DNA from: Prorocentrum cordatum
Taxonomy: Eukaryota; Sar; Dinophyceae; Prorocentrales; Prorocentraceae
Assembly: GCA_963575745.1 (NCBI GenBank)
Contig: CAUYUJ010014003.1
Location: forward strand, 60,001-87,500
Direction: 5' to 3'
DNA length: 27,500 nt
Shown here piece by piece: positions 17,291 through 26,535 of this stretch. Position 1 is the stretch's first letter. Every line of letters starts with the position of its first letter. Both the position numbers and the translations under genes were made by a program. The notes beneath the pieces were generated by a model. The model searched no databases, was not told the DNA's origin, and saw only the letters and a list, made by a program, of their open reading frames with translations.

Positions 17291-18030
17291 ATATTGGGCC
17301 GCGGAGAGGACGGGGCAACTGAGGGCAGCAAAGGGGCCCAGAAGGGCAGCAAAGGGGCAAAGAAGGGCTGCAACGGGGCCACGAAGGGCAGCGAGCGGGC
17401 CACGAAGGGCTGCAACGGAGCCACGAAGGGCAGCGAGCTGGCCACGAAGGACTGCAACGAGGCCAGGAAGGGCTGCAACGGGGGTCACGAAGGGCTGCAA
17501 CGGGGCCACGAAGGGCAGCGAGCTGGCCACGAAAGGCTGCAACGAGGCCACGAAGAGCTGCAACGGGGCCACGAAGGACTGCAACTGGGCCACGAAGGGC
17601 AGCGAGCTGGCCACGAAGGACTGCAACGAGGCCAGGAAGGGCAGCGAGCGGGTCACGAAGGGCTGCAACGGGGCCACGAAGGGCAGCGAGCTGGCCACGA
17701 AAGGCTGCAACGAGGCCACGAAGAGCTGCAACGGGGCCACGAAGGACTGCAACGGGGCCACGAAGGGCAGCGAGCTGGCCACGAAGGACTGCAACGAGGC
17801 CAGGAAGGGCAGCGAGCTGGCCACGAAAGGCTGCAACGAGGGCACGAAGGGCAGCGAGTGGGCCACGAAGGGCTGCAGCGGGGCCACGAAGGGCAGCGAG
17901 CGGGCCACGAAGGGCTGCAACGGAGCCACGAAGGGCAGCGAGGGAGCCACCAAGAGCTGCAACGGGGCCACGAAGGACAGCGAGGGGGTTACGAAGGGCT
18001 GCAACGGGGCCACGAAGGGCAGCGAGATCC
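17291..18030 (+). repeat. 21-bp satellite with 168-bp higher-order period
   Basis: Alternating 21-bp monomers contain GGCCACGAAGGGCTGCAACG or GGCCACGAAGGGCAGCGAGC variants. CTGGCCACGAAAGGCTGCAA occurs at 17523 and 17691, exactly eight monomers apart, with the same order of variant monomers after it. Because 21 is a multiple of 3, both strands keep one repeating heptapeptide frame (GHEGLQR-like on plus, VAPLQPF-like on minus, up to 371 codons). No ordinary coding signals support a gene. Confidence 0.93.
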
Positions 18031-18039
18031 CGATTCCTG

Positions 18040-18420
18040 AATAATCTGTGAAGGAGTCTTAAGCGTGAGCGCGACTCCTGGGTGCCTGAGTGTCCGGAGC
18101 GCGGCGCTTGAATAATTTGCGGAAAAAACCCAACGCAAGGGCGCTATTCTTGAGGAAATTGCAAGCAAGTCTCCAGCGAGAGCGCGACTCCAGAGCGCCG
18201 AGAGAGCGATCCTGAATAGATTATGCGAGGAAGTCTCAGGCGGGAGCGGGGGCTCTATCTAAAGTGTGAGGAAATCTCAGGCGGGAACCGTTGTTGTTGT
18301 AACCCGGGGGCCAGTAGCACAATGTGAGCCTCAAGACTGTCCCTGATTAAAAATCTGGGTGCTAGCGCCGGGAGGGGCACTTCAATTGAAAACATACAAT
18401 GTGCTCTGGAGCGGGCATCA
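18040..18420 (+). repeat. GTCTC/CGGGAGC module, copy 2
   Basis: Repeated AAGTCTC or AATCTC, GCGAGAGCG or GGCGGGAGCG, and CTGAATA phrases, then GTTGTTGTTG, CCGGGGGCCAGT, GTGAGCCTCA, CGCCGGGAGGGGCAC and the start of CAA tract 4. It is the same order of parts as 12988-13409, more diverged. Confidence 0.7.
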
Positions 18421-18429
18421 ACAATGATG

Positions 18430-19435
18430 ATTCTTCAGCAGTGAGAGCTTAATATCAACAATACCTACAAAATAACACAACACCATCAACAACAGCAGTA
18501 GCAAGAACAGCAGCAACAACAGCAGCAACAACGGCACCAACAACACCAACAAAGACAACATCAACCACAACAACAACATAAACCAATGCAACAATAAAAC
18601 AATGACAACCACAACTATAACATTAACAGCGGCAACAACAATGACAACAACGGCAACAACAGCAGCAGGAACCACAGCAGGCGCAACACAAACAACAACA
18701 ACGCCAACATCAACAGCAACAACCACAACAACAGCGGCAACAACCACAACGACAACACAAACAGCAACACGAATAGCAACACTAGCAGCAGCAGCAACAA
18801 CAGCAGTCACAACAACACAACCGACAGAAACAACACACACCACAGCAGCAGCAACAGCAGCAACAACAACAATAACAAGAACAACAACAACAACAGCAAC
18901 AACACCAACAGCAACAACACCAGCAACAACAACGGTGACGGCAACGACAGCAACAGCAGCAACAACAACACTACCAACAACAGCAACATCAACCGCAACC
19001 ATCACAACACACAAACACATCAACAACAACCTAAATAACAACGGCGAGCACTACAACAGCAGCAGCAGCAACAACAACAACGACAATTGCAACAGCCACA
19101 ACAACAACAGCAGCAACCACACTGACAACACCAACAACGACAACAACAACAACAACCAAAGCAAAAACAAAACCAACAACAACAGCAGCAGTAGCGACAA
19201 CAACAGCAGCAGGAACAACAATAGCAATCACAACAACAGCAACAACAAAAAATGCCAACAACGACGGCAACAACAACATTCACAACAACAGCAACACAAC
19301 AACAACAATAACACCAACGACAATAACAACAATTATAACAATACCAGCAGCAGCAGCAACAACGAGGACAACAAAACAGCAGCAGCAACAACAACAGCAA
19401 CAGCAGCAACAACAACAACGACGACAACAACAGTG
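18430..19435 (+). repeat. CAA-rich trinucleotide tract 4 (about 1 kb)
   Basis: Long imperfect CAA/CAG/AAC array with no stops over long stretches on either strand. The Thr/Asn-rich plus frames and hydrophobic Val/Leu/Cys minus frames are artefacts of composition. Confidence 0.93.
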
Positions 19436-19700
19436 CTTCGATCCCGAGGCGCCGAGGCTGGCTCCGCTGACGGGCGCTCCAGTCCTCGGCCAGTTTTGGA
19501 CTCTGGGGCAGGTTTACCGGCGCCGAGGGGGGGGGGGGACGAGCGCGGTCAGGCCCGAGGAGGCGAGCGTGGCGAGCTAGGCGGAGGGGCGAGCGAGAAA
19601 AGCCGGGTTGTCACGCAAGTCGGGGCTCGCTTGCAGGCCGCCGCGGCAGACCACGGCGCGACGCTTCCTCGTACGATCCGTGGGTTCTATGCGGGCTACA
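19436..19700. other. GC-rich stretch after the CAA tract
   Basis: An open frame continues out of the CAA tract here for about 90 codons (Arg/Gly-rich, containing a G-run at 19530-19538). No domain was recognised. Confidence 0.4.
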
Positions 19701-19850
19701 TGTAAATGCGTGTGCATGTGTTGACACATGCATAAATATATATACACCTATATAGATAGACATCAATATGTATATATATATAGATATATACATATCTAGA
19801 GAAATGTTTAATACACATGCATGCGTGCAAACGAATGTACAGCTTATAAA
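19700..19850. repeat. AT-rich island with two perfect inverted repeats
   Basis: TGCATGTGT-TG-ACACATGCA (19713-19732) and TATGTATATAT facing ATATATACATA (19767-19777 and 19784-19794) sit in a (TA)n-rich island within GC-rich DNA. Confidence 0.85.
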
Positions 19851-20225
19851 GCATGGTTGACTGCCGCTGTTTTCCCCCCCCCGCCGCCCCGCCTCCCCCC
19901 ACCCCCCGCGCGCTCTCGCGCGCGCTGCTGGTGGCGTTGGCGAGGGAGGCCCGGTGCGCCGAGGCTGGGGGCCCGGGAAGACGGAGGCTAGAGCAGCCCT
20001 GGCCCGGGGCGCCTGCGCGGGCGAGCGGGGGGGGGGGGAGAACGGGGCCCGCGGGCCCTCCAGAGGCTCCAGGGGAGGCGGGCGAGGAGGAGGCGGAGGA
20101 GGAGTACGAAGAGCAGGAGGAGGAGGAGGAGGAGGAGGAGGAGGAAGAGGAGGAGGAGGGGGAAGGAGAAGGAGGAGGAGGAGGAGGAGGAGGAGGAGGA
20201 GGAGGAGGAGGGAGAAGCCAGACAT
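19851..20225 (+). repeat. GC-rich DNA ending in a (GGA)n tract
   Basis: The (GGA)n tract occupies about 20078-20213, with GAA interruptions. The upstream part (19870-20075) has C- and G-runs and no recognised gene. Confidence 0.85.
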
Positions 20226-20948
20226 GACGAGGATGTGGTGCGGGCAGCGCGTCGGAAGGGTGAGAAGCCCACCACTTCCTTAGAAGGCCTCCTCCCCTCG
20301 CGCTGGGGCGCGCTGCTGGAGGAGAGAGGGGGGACCAGGAGATCGAAGAGACTTCACAGGCCCTGGCCGCGATGACCGCGCCACCCCCTACCCCGCACCC
20401 CTCTCTTCGCCGCCCCGAGGTCCAAGCATCCGACGTCGTGTGATTCGTCACAGCGTGGCACGCTCCTCCGAGGTCCAGTCCATTCATGCGGACGGGCTTC
20501 TGACCTGGAGTCGTTTGTTGACGGGCCCGCGGCCTGGGAAGGGCCAAACAATGACAAAAATGGACAACCAACATCGGGCCTTGACTTTTTCCACGGCGCG
20601 AGGATGTCAGGGGAGGAAGCGGAGGAGGAGAATGAGAAAGATCAATGTAAACTCACGACTTATCAACAATGTTGGAATGCACCCTCCCTCCAAGTTCGCT
20701 CCTCATGTTTCACGGGCCCCTACAAAGAGTTCAGTTCCACTGAAAGAACCCCGTTGGGAGACAACCGTGTAAAAAGCTAGAACCGTCCCAACAAACATAC
20801 CATTCTCAGGACTTCAACACAAAAATCACTGTGATTGTTGCATCTTCTCGACCCTGAACCGTGCCATGACACAATTCCTGGAACTTCAACACCGCGAATC
20901 AACGTAATTTGCGCTCCCTGACAATGCGGAATCACTCCAAAACACAAG
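20226..20948. other. Unassigned stretch
   Basis: No gene is recognised. Two loosely similar phrases around GGAACTTCAACAC/GGACTTCAACAC (about 20809 and 20879) may be outlying decayed units of the array that follows. Confidence 0.4.
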
Positions 20949-21250
20949 TTCCTGTACGCTAACCACGAGAGTCCGTGAAACGCTTGCAAACAGTAAAATA
21001 AAAAACGAACGTGCGCGGCGCTGAAGCGAGAACCACGTTTTGGAAAAATGATTCAATCCGTGAAGCTCTTGCCACTGTTTTAAGCGTATGTGCGCGGTGT
21101 TGGGGCGAGAACCACATTTTGAAAACCGACCGCGAAGCTCTTGCATGTCTTCTAAAACGAATGTGCGCTGCGCGAAGGCGAGAGCTACAGTTTGAAAGCC
21201 GCCCGCCCTCCATCTGTGAAACTGTTGCCAGCTTCTCAGCTACAGGATCA
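20949..21250 (-). repeat. 75-77-bp tandem array, minus orientation
   Basis: GCGAGAACCACGTTTT-type cores start at about 21026, 21103 and 21178. Read on the minus strand, each unit is: a GCAACAGTTTCACGGATGGA-like start, TTTTCAAAATGTGG, TTCTCGCC, CGCCGCGCACATTCG. It is the same family as 25800-26535, which runs in the opposite orientation. Confidence 0.85.
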
Positions 21251-21329
21251 TACATGGTAAACAAATATCAGGAAAAACGCCCGGCCCGCCCTTCTGACTG
21301 GCCTCGGGGTGCGACAGGGAGAAGTTATT

Positions 21330-21570
21330 CATAAGGGAAAGGAATGGAGGACATCTGAGAAGAAGGATCGAGGAGGAGGAGGACAGAGAAGGAGGAGGAA
21401 GCTCGAGATGTAGGAGAGCTGAGGTGGAGAGAAGGAGGGGGATGAGGAGGCGGAGGAGGAGGGGGAAGCGGATCGAGGAGGGGGAGGAGGAAAACCGCCG
21501 AGGAGAATCGAGGAGGACCGGAGGACCATCGAGGTGGAGCGGACGAGAAGGAGGATCGAGGAGCACGATC
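21330..21570 (+). repeat. (GGA)n tract with GATCGAGGA variant
   Basis: Purine-rich GGA/GATCGAGGAGGA repeats. It is the left arm of a second GGA...CCT inverted pair. GATCGAGGAGGA also appears at about 27160-27193. Confidence 0.9.
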
Positions 21571-21735
21571 GTGGAGCCGCCCCGGGAGCGGGCCCGGGCC
21601 GCCTCGGAATTCGCCGAAGTCCTGGGCGTCGCCGTGGCTGGGCCTCTCGAGGCGCCCAGCCTCGGTGTCGGAGCGCGCCGCGCCCGCCCGATCCCACGGA
21701 CCCCTCGGCGCCGCAGCCGGTGCTCCACTCCCCTC
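21571..21735. other. GC-rich spacer between GGA and CCT arms
   Basis: No repeats or gene recognised. It is the loop of the inverted purine/pyrimidine pair. Confidence 0.5.
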
Positions 21736-22036
21736 CACCATCCTCCCCATTATCCTTATCCTCCTCCTCCTCCTCCTCCTGCCTCACTCCTCCTCCTGCC
21801 TCACTCCTCCTCCTCCTCCTCCTTCTCCTCCTCCTCCTCCCACTCCCTCCCCCATCCCTCCTCCTCGTCCTCCTCCTCATCCTCCTCCTCGTCCTCCTCC
21901 TCCCCCTCCCCCTCCTCCACCATCCTACCCATTATGCTCCTCCTTCACCTCGTCCTCGTCCTGACTCACTTCTCCCCCCTCTCCCTCCTCCTCTTCTCCT
22001 CCTCCCTCCTCCCTCTTCCTCTCCAACCTCCTCGAT

Positions 22037-22067
<31 letters not shown>

Positions 22068-22135
22068 CTCCTGCTCCTCAGCCTCCTCCTCCCCGCTCCG
22101 CTTTTCCCCTCCTCGCCATCCTCCTCCATCCCTTT
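21736..22135 (-). repeat. (CCT)n polypyrimidine tract
   Basis: CCT/CTC repeats of about 400 bp, the partner of 21330-21570. The Pro/Ser/Leu-rich frames are compositional. Confidence 0.93.
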
Positions 22136-22238
22136 CCCTTACTCAAGTCATTTGGGCTGGAGCACCAAGTCCCACGCCCCCGTGCCTGGGCAAGTGCTTG
22201 CAGCCTTCCCTGTACTTCCACGTAGTGCTTGAGGGATT

Positions 22239-23350
22239 TTGCAGCAGGTGTGCCCCATCACCTGCCTGCATCAACGAAAGCAGGGAGAACTTTTGCGAAG
22301 TCAGCCGCTCGTCGCCCATGGAGTGTGTCAGTTTTGCCAAACTTGCGAATACAATGACGAGCTCCTCCTTTCAGATTGTCGTTGCAGCAAGTGTCCCAAG
22401 CAGGTGCGGCTATTCAAGCCTCGCACCCGCTCCAAGTCTGCTGAACGAGGTGTGTATTTCGAGGATGAGGCGACGTCGGGAGCCATGACCCCGCGCAGCG
22501 GGAAGAAGGGTGGCCTCAAGAAGAACCAGGACATCTCGGCGCTGTTCGAGCAGGCGCTGAAGGCCGCCCAGGACACTGAGCTGTAGCAGGTGTTGCAGCA
22601 ACAGTCGAGGCGGTTGGCCAATCAGAACATGAGCGCCAAGAACAGCGACGCCGTCAAGCGTGCAGACGGTGCCTGGAATGCCGCCAGGAACCGACACCAA
22701 CAGTTGGTGGACCAGGTGATGAGGTTGCGGCAGCAACTCAGCACCGCGGAGAGCAAGGAGAGTGAGGCTGCCGTCGAGCTCGCCCGCGCAGCGGCGGAGA
22801 AGACGGCGGCCACGAGGGCCTTGCTGCAGGCCAAGGGAGTTGGCGCTGCTGCCACTTCCAACGAGCAAGAGGCCAAGCCCATATTCGGCATCACGATGAA
22901 CATGGTTGTGTTCAACTCCTTGAGTCGTGGAACTGCGAGGAGACGGACAAGCAGCAGCTTCGGTCCTTGAAGGCCGAGCTAGAGCAGTACAAGGCAGCCA
23001 TGGAGGAGAAGAGCTCCACGTGGCAATCGTTCGTCGACAAGGTGAAGCAGGCGGAGAAAGAGGTCGCCGAGAGAATGGCCAAGAAGCGCAAGGGGAACGA
23101 CGGCGGCGCTCAGGATAGCTTGGGCGCTGCCGCTCCCGAGGCAGCGGCAGAGGCGGGCGGCGCAGGCGCTTCCAGCGCTGCTAGCCCCGACACCGTCGAT
23201 CACGCGCACGAGGAGGCCATCAAGAAGGAGGCGGCGATGATCTCCCAGGCGAGGTTTCAGGCTGCCGCCGCCATCAACAAGGCCAAGGACACCAAGGGTG
23301 GCAAGGGCGTGAGTGCGCCTCCTGCTGCCGAAGGCCCAAGCTCCAATTGA
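22239..23350 (+). pseudogene. LINE ORF1-like protein: Cys cluster plus coiled coil, broken
   Basis: ORF1 proteins of LINEs bind element RNA and act as chaperones. One frame runs 22239-22586 with a Cys cluster, C-x2-C-x2-C (codons 22326-22346) then C-x-C-x2-C (to 22394), followed by a basic segment (FKPRTRSKSAERG). A TAG at 22584 interrupts it, and the same frame continues (22590 to about 22917) as an Ala/Glu/Lys-rich probable coiled coil. A one-base frameshift at about 22918 moves to the frame that reads SWNCEETDKQQLRSLKAELE, continues as coiled coil to KKRKG, and ends at TGA 23348-23350 after an Ala/Pro/Gly-rich tail. No ATG lies upstream of the Cys cluster in this frame, so the true start is lost or further upstream. 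The ORF1 role is inferred from position and composition. Confidence 0.6.
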
Positions 23351-24219
23351 CTAAGGACCTCTACGACGACTACGCAGACTACGGGTGCTGCGAGTTCGGG
23401 GGCAGCCAGTGCGTGTACTGGTACCAGTGCGGGCAGCTCGGGGGCTGCCACATCTTCGGCTACTTCGCAGGCTCCACCGTCTACCTCTGTGGGTGCTGCT
23501 GTCACGGGTTGTACTACAACTACGACGAGCAGCGACGAAAAAGTTTCGTCCCTCTTTTTTTCTCGCGCATCACGTGTATGGGCGACAAAGCTTGGGGGCA
23601 TGTCGGCAAACTCGTGAATGAAGGGTATCCGTACATCAGCTTGTGTGAGACACACATCAACCAGCAGTCGATCAGCAAGTGGCGGCGCACAGCTCGCGAT
23701 GGCAATACCAAGCTCTATGCCAACGCTGCACGGTCGAAGAGCAAGTGGATCAGTTCCACAGGCAGCGCATTCGCCAACGAGGGCGGCGAGTTCGTCCTGT
23801 TGGCTAGGCACACGCCAGCTTGCATCCTGGACGAGGCGCGGGCTGTCCCAGGACTCCGATCGGAGCGGGGCAGCTCTTTCGACGGCTGAGTACCAGCCTT
23901 GCTTGAGCTGAAAGGATATTCAATTGTTGTTGTCACCTTTGACGGTCACTCAGCCATTGGTATGAGGGATCGTAATGTCCCAAGATTTCGGAAGCTCGCG
24001 TCTCTCGTAGCTGCCCTCCAGCTTCCTTGGGTAGTTATTGCAGATTGGAATTTCACCCCTGCCTCCCTCAATAAGACTGGCATTCTCGAAAAGACGGGGG
24101 GCCAAAGTTTGCGTTGCGAGGCTGACTTTACTTGTGCGCCTGGAGGGGATCAGAAGCCCTCTCACGTAGATGAAAACGGTGGGGCTGGCGTGGAGAACGG
24201 AGTGTGCATTTTTTCGTAG
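23351..24219 (+). pseudogene. LINE endonuclease (EEP family) domain, broken
   Basis: The endonuclease nicks target DNA to prime reverse transcription. The frame first crosses a Cys/Tyr-rich segment (23386-23505), then an ATG at 23578. CETH follows with Glu codon 23647-23649, matching the metal-binding Glu of EEP (often written QETH). A TGA at 23887-23889 interrupts the frame, which continues in phase to VVIADWNFTP, with Asp codon 24043 and Asn codon 24049 matching the EEP GDFN motif, and on to FTCAPGGDQK. The C-terminal SDH-type motif is not visible before the stop at 24217-24219. The frame begins at the ORF1 stop (ATTGA overlap), so the parent element probably had closely spaced or overlapping ORFs. 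Confidence 0.62.
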
Positions 24220-24406
24220 GCGCCTGGTGGATCCAGGCTCTCTGGTCTGATGCTGGCGGCGGCGGCGGGCGCGGCGTGGCCGCGGACACCTCGCCAGACA
24301 CGCTGCCGCCAGACCCTCTCCGTCCTGTCCCAGGTGCAAGCTTGTACCAGAAACAAGTTTTCACTGAATCTGGGGATGCAGTTGCCAGTCGCATCATCCG
24401 ATTTAT
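24220..24406. other. Deletion junction in the LINE
   Basis: About 190 bp between the endonuclease and RNase H remnants. All frames were inspected, and no RT motif such as a YxDD box was seen. The GCGGCGGCGG phrase near 24255 is low complexity. Confidence 0.5.
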
Positions 24407-25365
24407 AAACTTAGCGAAGATTTAGTTCCCAAGGCCTACACTCAAGCAATGGCTGAAGAGTGCTTTTGGACCCGCGGTTTAATTCCCAAGGCCTGGATGG
24501 AAGTACCCCCTCCGCCTGAGACGGAATTGTGGACGACCAGCGACAATAGCAGTGTCGAGTCTCTAGGCACCGGAGATGTTGATAGGCCTTTGTTTGTGTT
24601 TTGAGTGGGGGGGGAGATACCCACCACCCCCTGCTCCGCCGAGTAGGCCTCGGAATAGTGTCGGTTCAGCAGCTTGACGAACGAATGGGGACTTCTGTAG
24701 GTGTGTGGGGGCCCCTCCCGGGCACCAGACAAACTGTCGCTAGAGGGAAGATGTGGTGCCTCCTCACGTGTGTGCAGCATGTGTCAGGTCATTGTGTGTA
24801 CACCACAGATAATGATGCAGTTAGTGTAGGGTGGTATCAACGTAAGTGGCTCGACCCCTCGGGCCCTGACGCTGACCTCTGGTGGCGAACAGGGCGTGTC
24901 TTACAAGAGAGAGGGCCTTCGCTTTCTTGCACGGTGCTTTTCGTCCATTCACACCTTGAGGGTGCCGATATTGTGCGAGTTATAGCTCCCCATCTCCTTG
25001 TACTAGGTAATATCATAGCAGATCGTTTCGCAGCGGCAGGTGCAGGTGTTGCCATGCTTGCCGAATCCGTCCGTGCACGCATACACAGTACCGAGCAGCA
25101 AGCTTTCGCAGATCGCATGCGCATCCTCCAAAGCACACTCGAGGCCATTCAGGCCGAAGAGCGTCTCTTAGCTGAGCAGGGTGGTAAGCGTAGGCGCAAG
25201 CAGCAAGCTCCAGATGTACTTCGGCCTCCAGCGGCCAGCGTGTGTACCATGTTTAGTAGTTCTCATAACCTCAAGGAAAATGCAAAGAGCTGTTCCAGGT
25301 GTCAGGGTTTCACGTCCTTGGCTCGTAAAAGCGACTGGTTGAGTTCCCCTTGCTTTTTTCCCTAA
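24407..25365 (+). pseudogene. LINE RNase H domain, frameshifted, with a catalytic Glu replaced
   Basis: One frame reads WTRGLIPKAW and ends DRPLFVF at a TGA (24601-24603) just where the first catalytic Asp is expected; the next frame carries on with HHPLLRRVGLGIV. Then come LPGTRQTVARGKMW, where Lys (24748-24750) occupies the usual place of the second catalytic acid (Glu); VYTTDND with Asp codon 24808, the third acid; and LLVLGNIIADRFA with Asp codon 25021, the fourth. So two of the four acidic residues remain. It continues with a basic GGKRRRKQQ stretch and FSSSHNLKENAKSCSRCQG, a possible half zinc finger, before TAATAA at 25363. The fold assignment is by motif order. It is clearly non-functional. 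Confidence 0.66.
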
Positions 25366-25368
25366 TAA

Positions 25369-25650
25369 ACGTGGACAGGATTCAGTATAGGCCTCCTCCT
25401 GGGCAACGGGTGCATCTTGGGGGGGGTTGCTCACGAATCTCACGTTTTAAATTTCCACTCGGGTTTAAACCTCTGGGTCTGCACTAAGTGTGGTTGGTAC
25501 GCCTCGCAACAGCTTCGAGCGTTAGCCGCCAAGTGCGAAGGGGTCATCTCTGGTAATCAAAAGGATTACGTTGACAGAATTTCCCGAGGCCTCTGGCCTA
25601 AGGTTCGCAGTAAAGCCGAGCTGGCCAGCGGGAAGCAGCAGGGCGTGTAG
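25369..25650 (+). pseudogene. LINE C-terminal Cys-rich segment
   Basis: In the same frame as the RNase H part, after the two stops. It contains HESHVLNFHSGLNLWVCTKC followed by GWYA, a Leu-rich stretch ending KC, and DYVDRISRGLWPK, with a stop at 25648-25650. A His/His then C-x2-C and a later Cys suggest a small zinc-binding module, possibly for nucleic-acid binding. The role is inferred. Confidence 0.55.
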
Positions 25651-25744
25651 CCGCTTCAGTCTCTCGTAACCGACACTGTCGCCACACCCAGAACCCCTGA
25701 ACTACATCCCTTTCCCTTAGAACCAAGTCCTCCCTGTCGCAACC

Positions 25745-25771
25745 CCCGGCGCGTCGGAAGGGCGCGCCGGG
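25745..25771 (+). other. Perfect 9-bp hairpin in the LINE 3' region
   Basis: CCCGGCGCG and CGCGCCGGG flank a 9-nt loop, 95 bases after the element's last stop codon. It could be part of the 3' end recognised by the element's RT, but this is only suggested by position. Confidence 0.5.
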
Positions 25772-25799
25772 CGTATCGCCTGAGACCTCCGCACCATGT

Positions 25800-26535
25800 A
25801 TGATCCTTAAGCTCGAGCGTGGTAACAGTTTCGAGGATGGATGGGGGGACAAGTTCGAAATGTGGCTCTCGCCTTTGCGCCGCACACACAGTTGTCTTAC
25901 AAGCGTGTAACAGCTGCGAGGAGGGAGGGCACCTTTTTTATCTGGCTCTGGCCGTAGCGCCAAGCACACTCGTCGAACTAGTTTGCAACAGCCTCACGGA
26001 TGGAGGGCCAATAGTTTTCAAACTGTGGCTCTCACAGTAGCGCCGCGCACATTCGTCTCAACAAATTCAGTTGCTGAAGGGAAGGAGGGCGGGGTGTCAT
26101 CAGACTGTGGCTCTCCGTTTCGCCGCGCACCTCGTCCCACAATCTTGCAAGAGATTTAAGGATGGAGGGCGGTTTGTTTTCAATTTGTGGGTCTCGCCCT
26201 AGCGCTCCGCACATTCGACTGAAAAACTAACAACACCTTTTTTATACGGAACGTGGCTTTCTGGCCCCCAACCGACCCCCCACACACACGCACACACACA
26301 CACAAAGGTTCTTGCAAAAACACCACGCACGTTAGTACCAACACCTTGCATCTGCTTGATGGATTGGGCACATGTCGATTTCAAAATATGGCTCTCGCAT
26401 CAGCGCCGCGAATATCCGTACGTACACAGACATTAGAAGAATGGAAGACTGATTTGTTCCAAACCTAAGTACGAAGCTGCAGCACATGTAGCACTGCACT
26501 GATGCACAGCAGGTCTTGCTCAAAATTTAGCTCTT
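25800..26535 (+). repeat. About 80-bp tandem array, plus orientation
   Basis: TGTGGCTCTCGCC-type cores occur at about 25861, 25941, 26022, 26103, 26184, 26251, 26387 and 26525. Each is typically preceded by GCAACAGCCTCACGGATGGA-like and TTTTCAAA sequence and followed by GCGCCGCGCACATTCGTC. Spacing is 80-81 bp in the first five units, then irregular; a (CA)n insertion (about 26280-26303) lies in the later part. It is the same family as 20949-21250, inverted. Confidence 0.9.

Larger units (their letters stand above)
22239..25775 (+). mobile_element. Degenerate LINE-type retrotransposon lacking its reverse transcriptase
   Basis: In order on the plus strand: a Cys-rich plus coiled-coil ORF1 (22239-23350), an EEP-type endonuclease (about 23578-24216), an RNase H domain (about 24407-25030), and C-terminal Cys-rich segments (to 25650). 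A hairpin lies 95 bases after the last stop. LINEs of this domain order normally carry roughly 2 kb of RT between endonuclease and RNase H; here only about 190 bp separates them, so the RT has been deleted. In-frame stops (22584, 23887, 25363, 25366) and frameshifts (about 22918, 24200-24400, 24600) show it is dead. No poly-A tail or target-site duplication was identified, so the ends are approximate. Confidence 0.72.

Noticed and set aside
16898-18040. Heptapeptide-repeat proteins on both strands (371 and 248 codons)
   Set aside because: Explained by a 21-bp satellite; no start context, unique domain or other coding sign.
18418-19705. Thr/Asn-rich protein on plus and Val/Leu-rich membrane-like proteins on minus
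   Set aside because: Products of a CAA/TTG trinucleotide tract, which cannot encode stops over long stretches.
22140-22180. Spliced-leader-like CATTTGGGCTGGAG phrase
   Set aside because: Does not match the dinoflagellate leader core (CCATTTTGGCTCAAG) closely enough.
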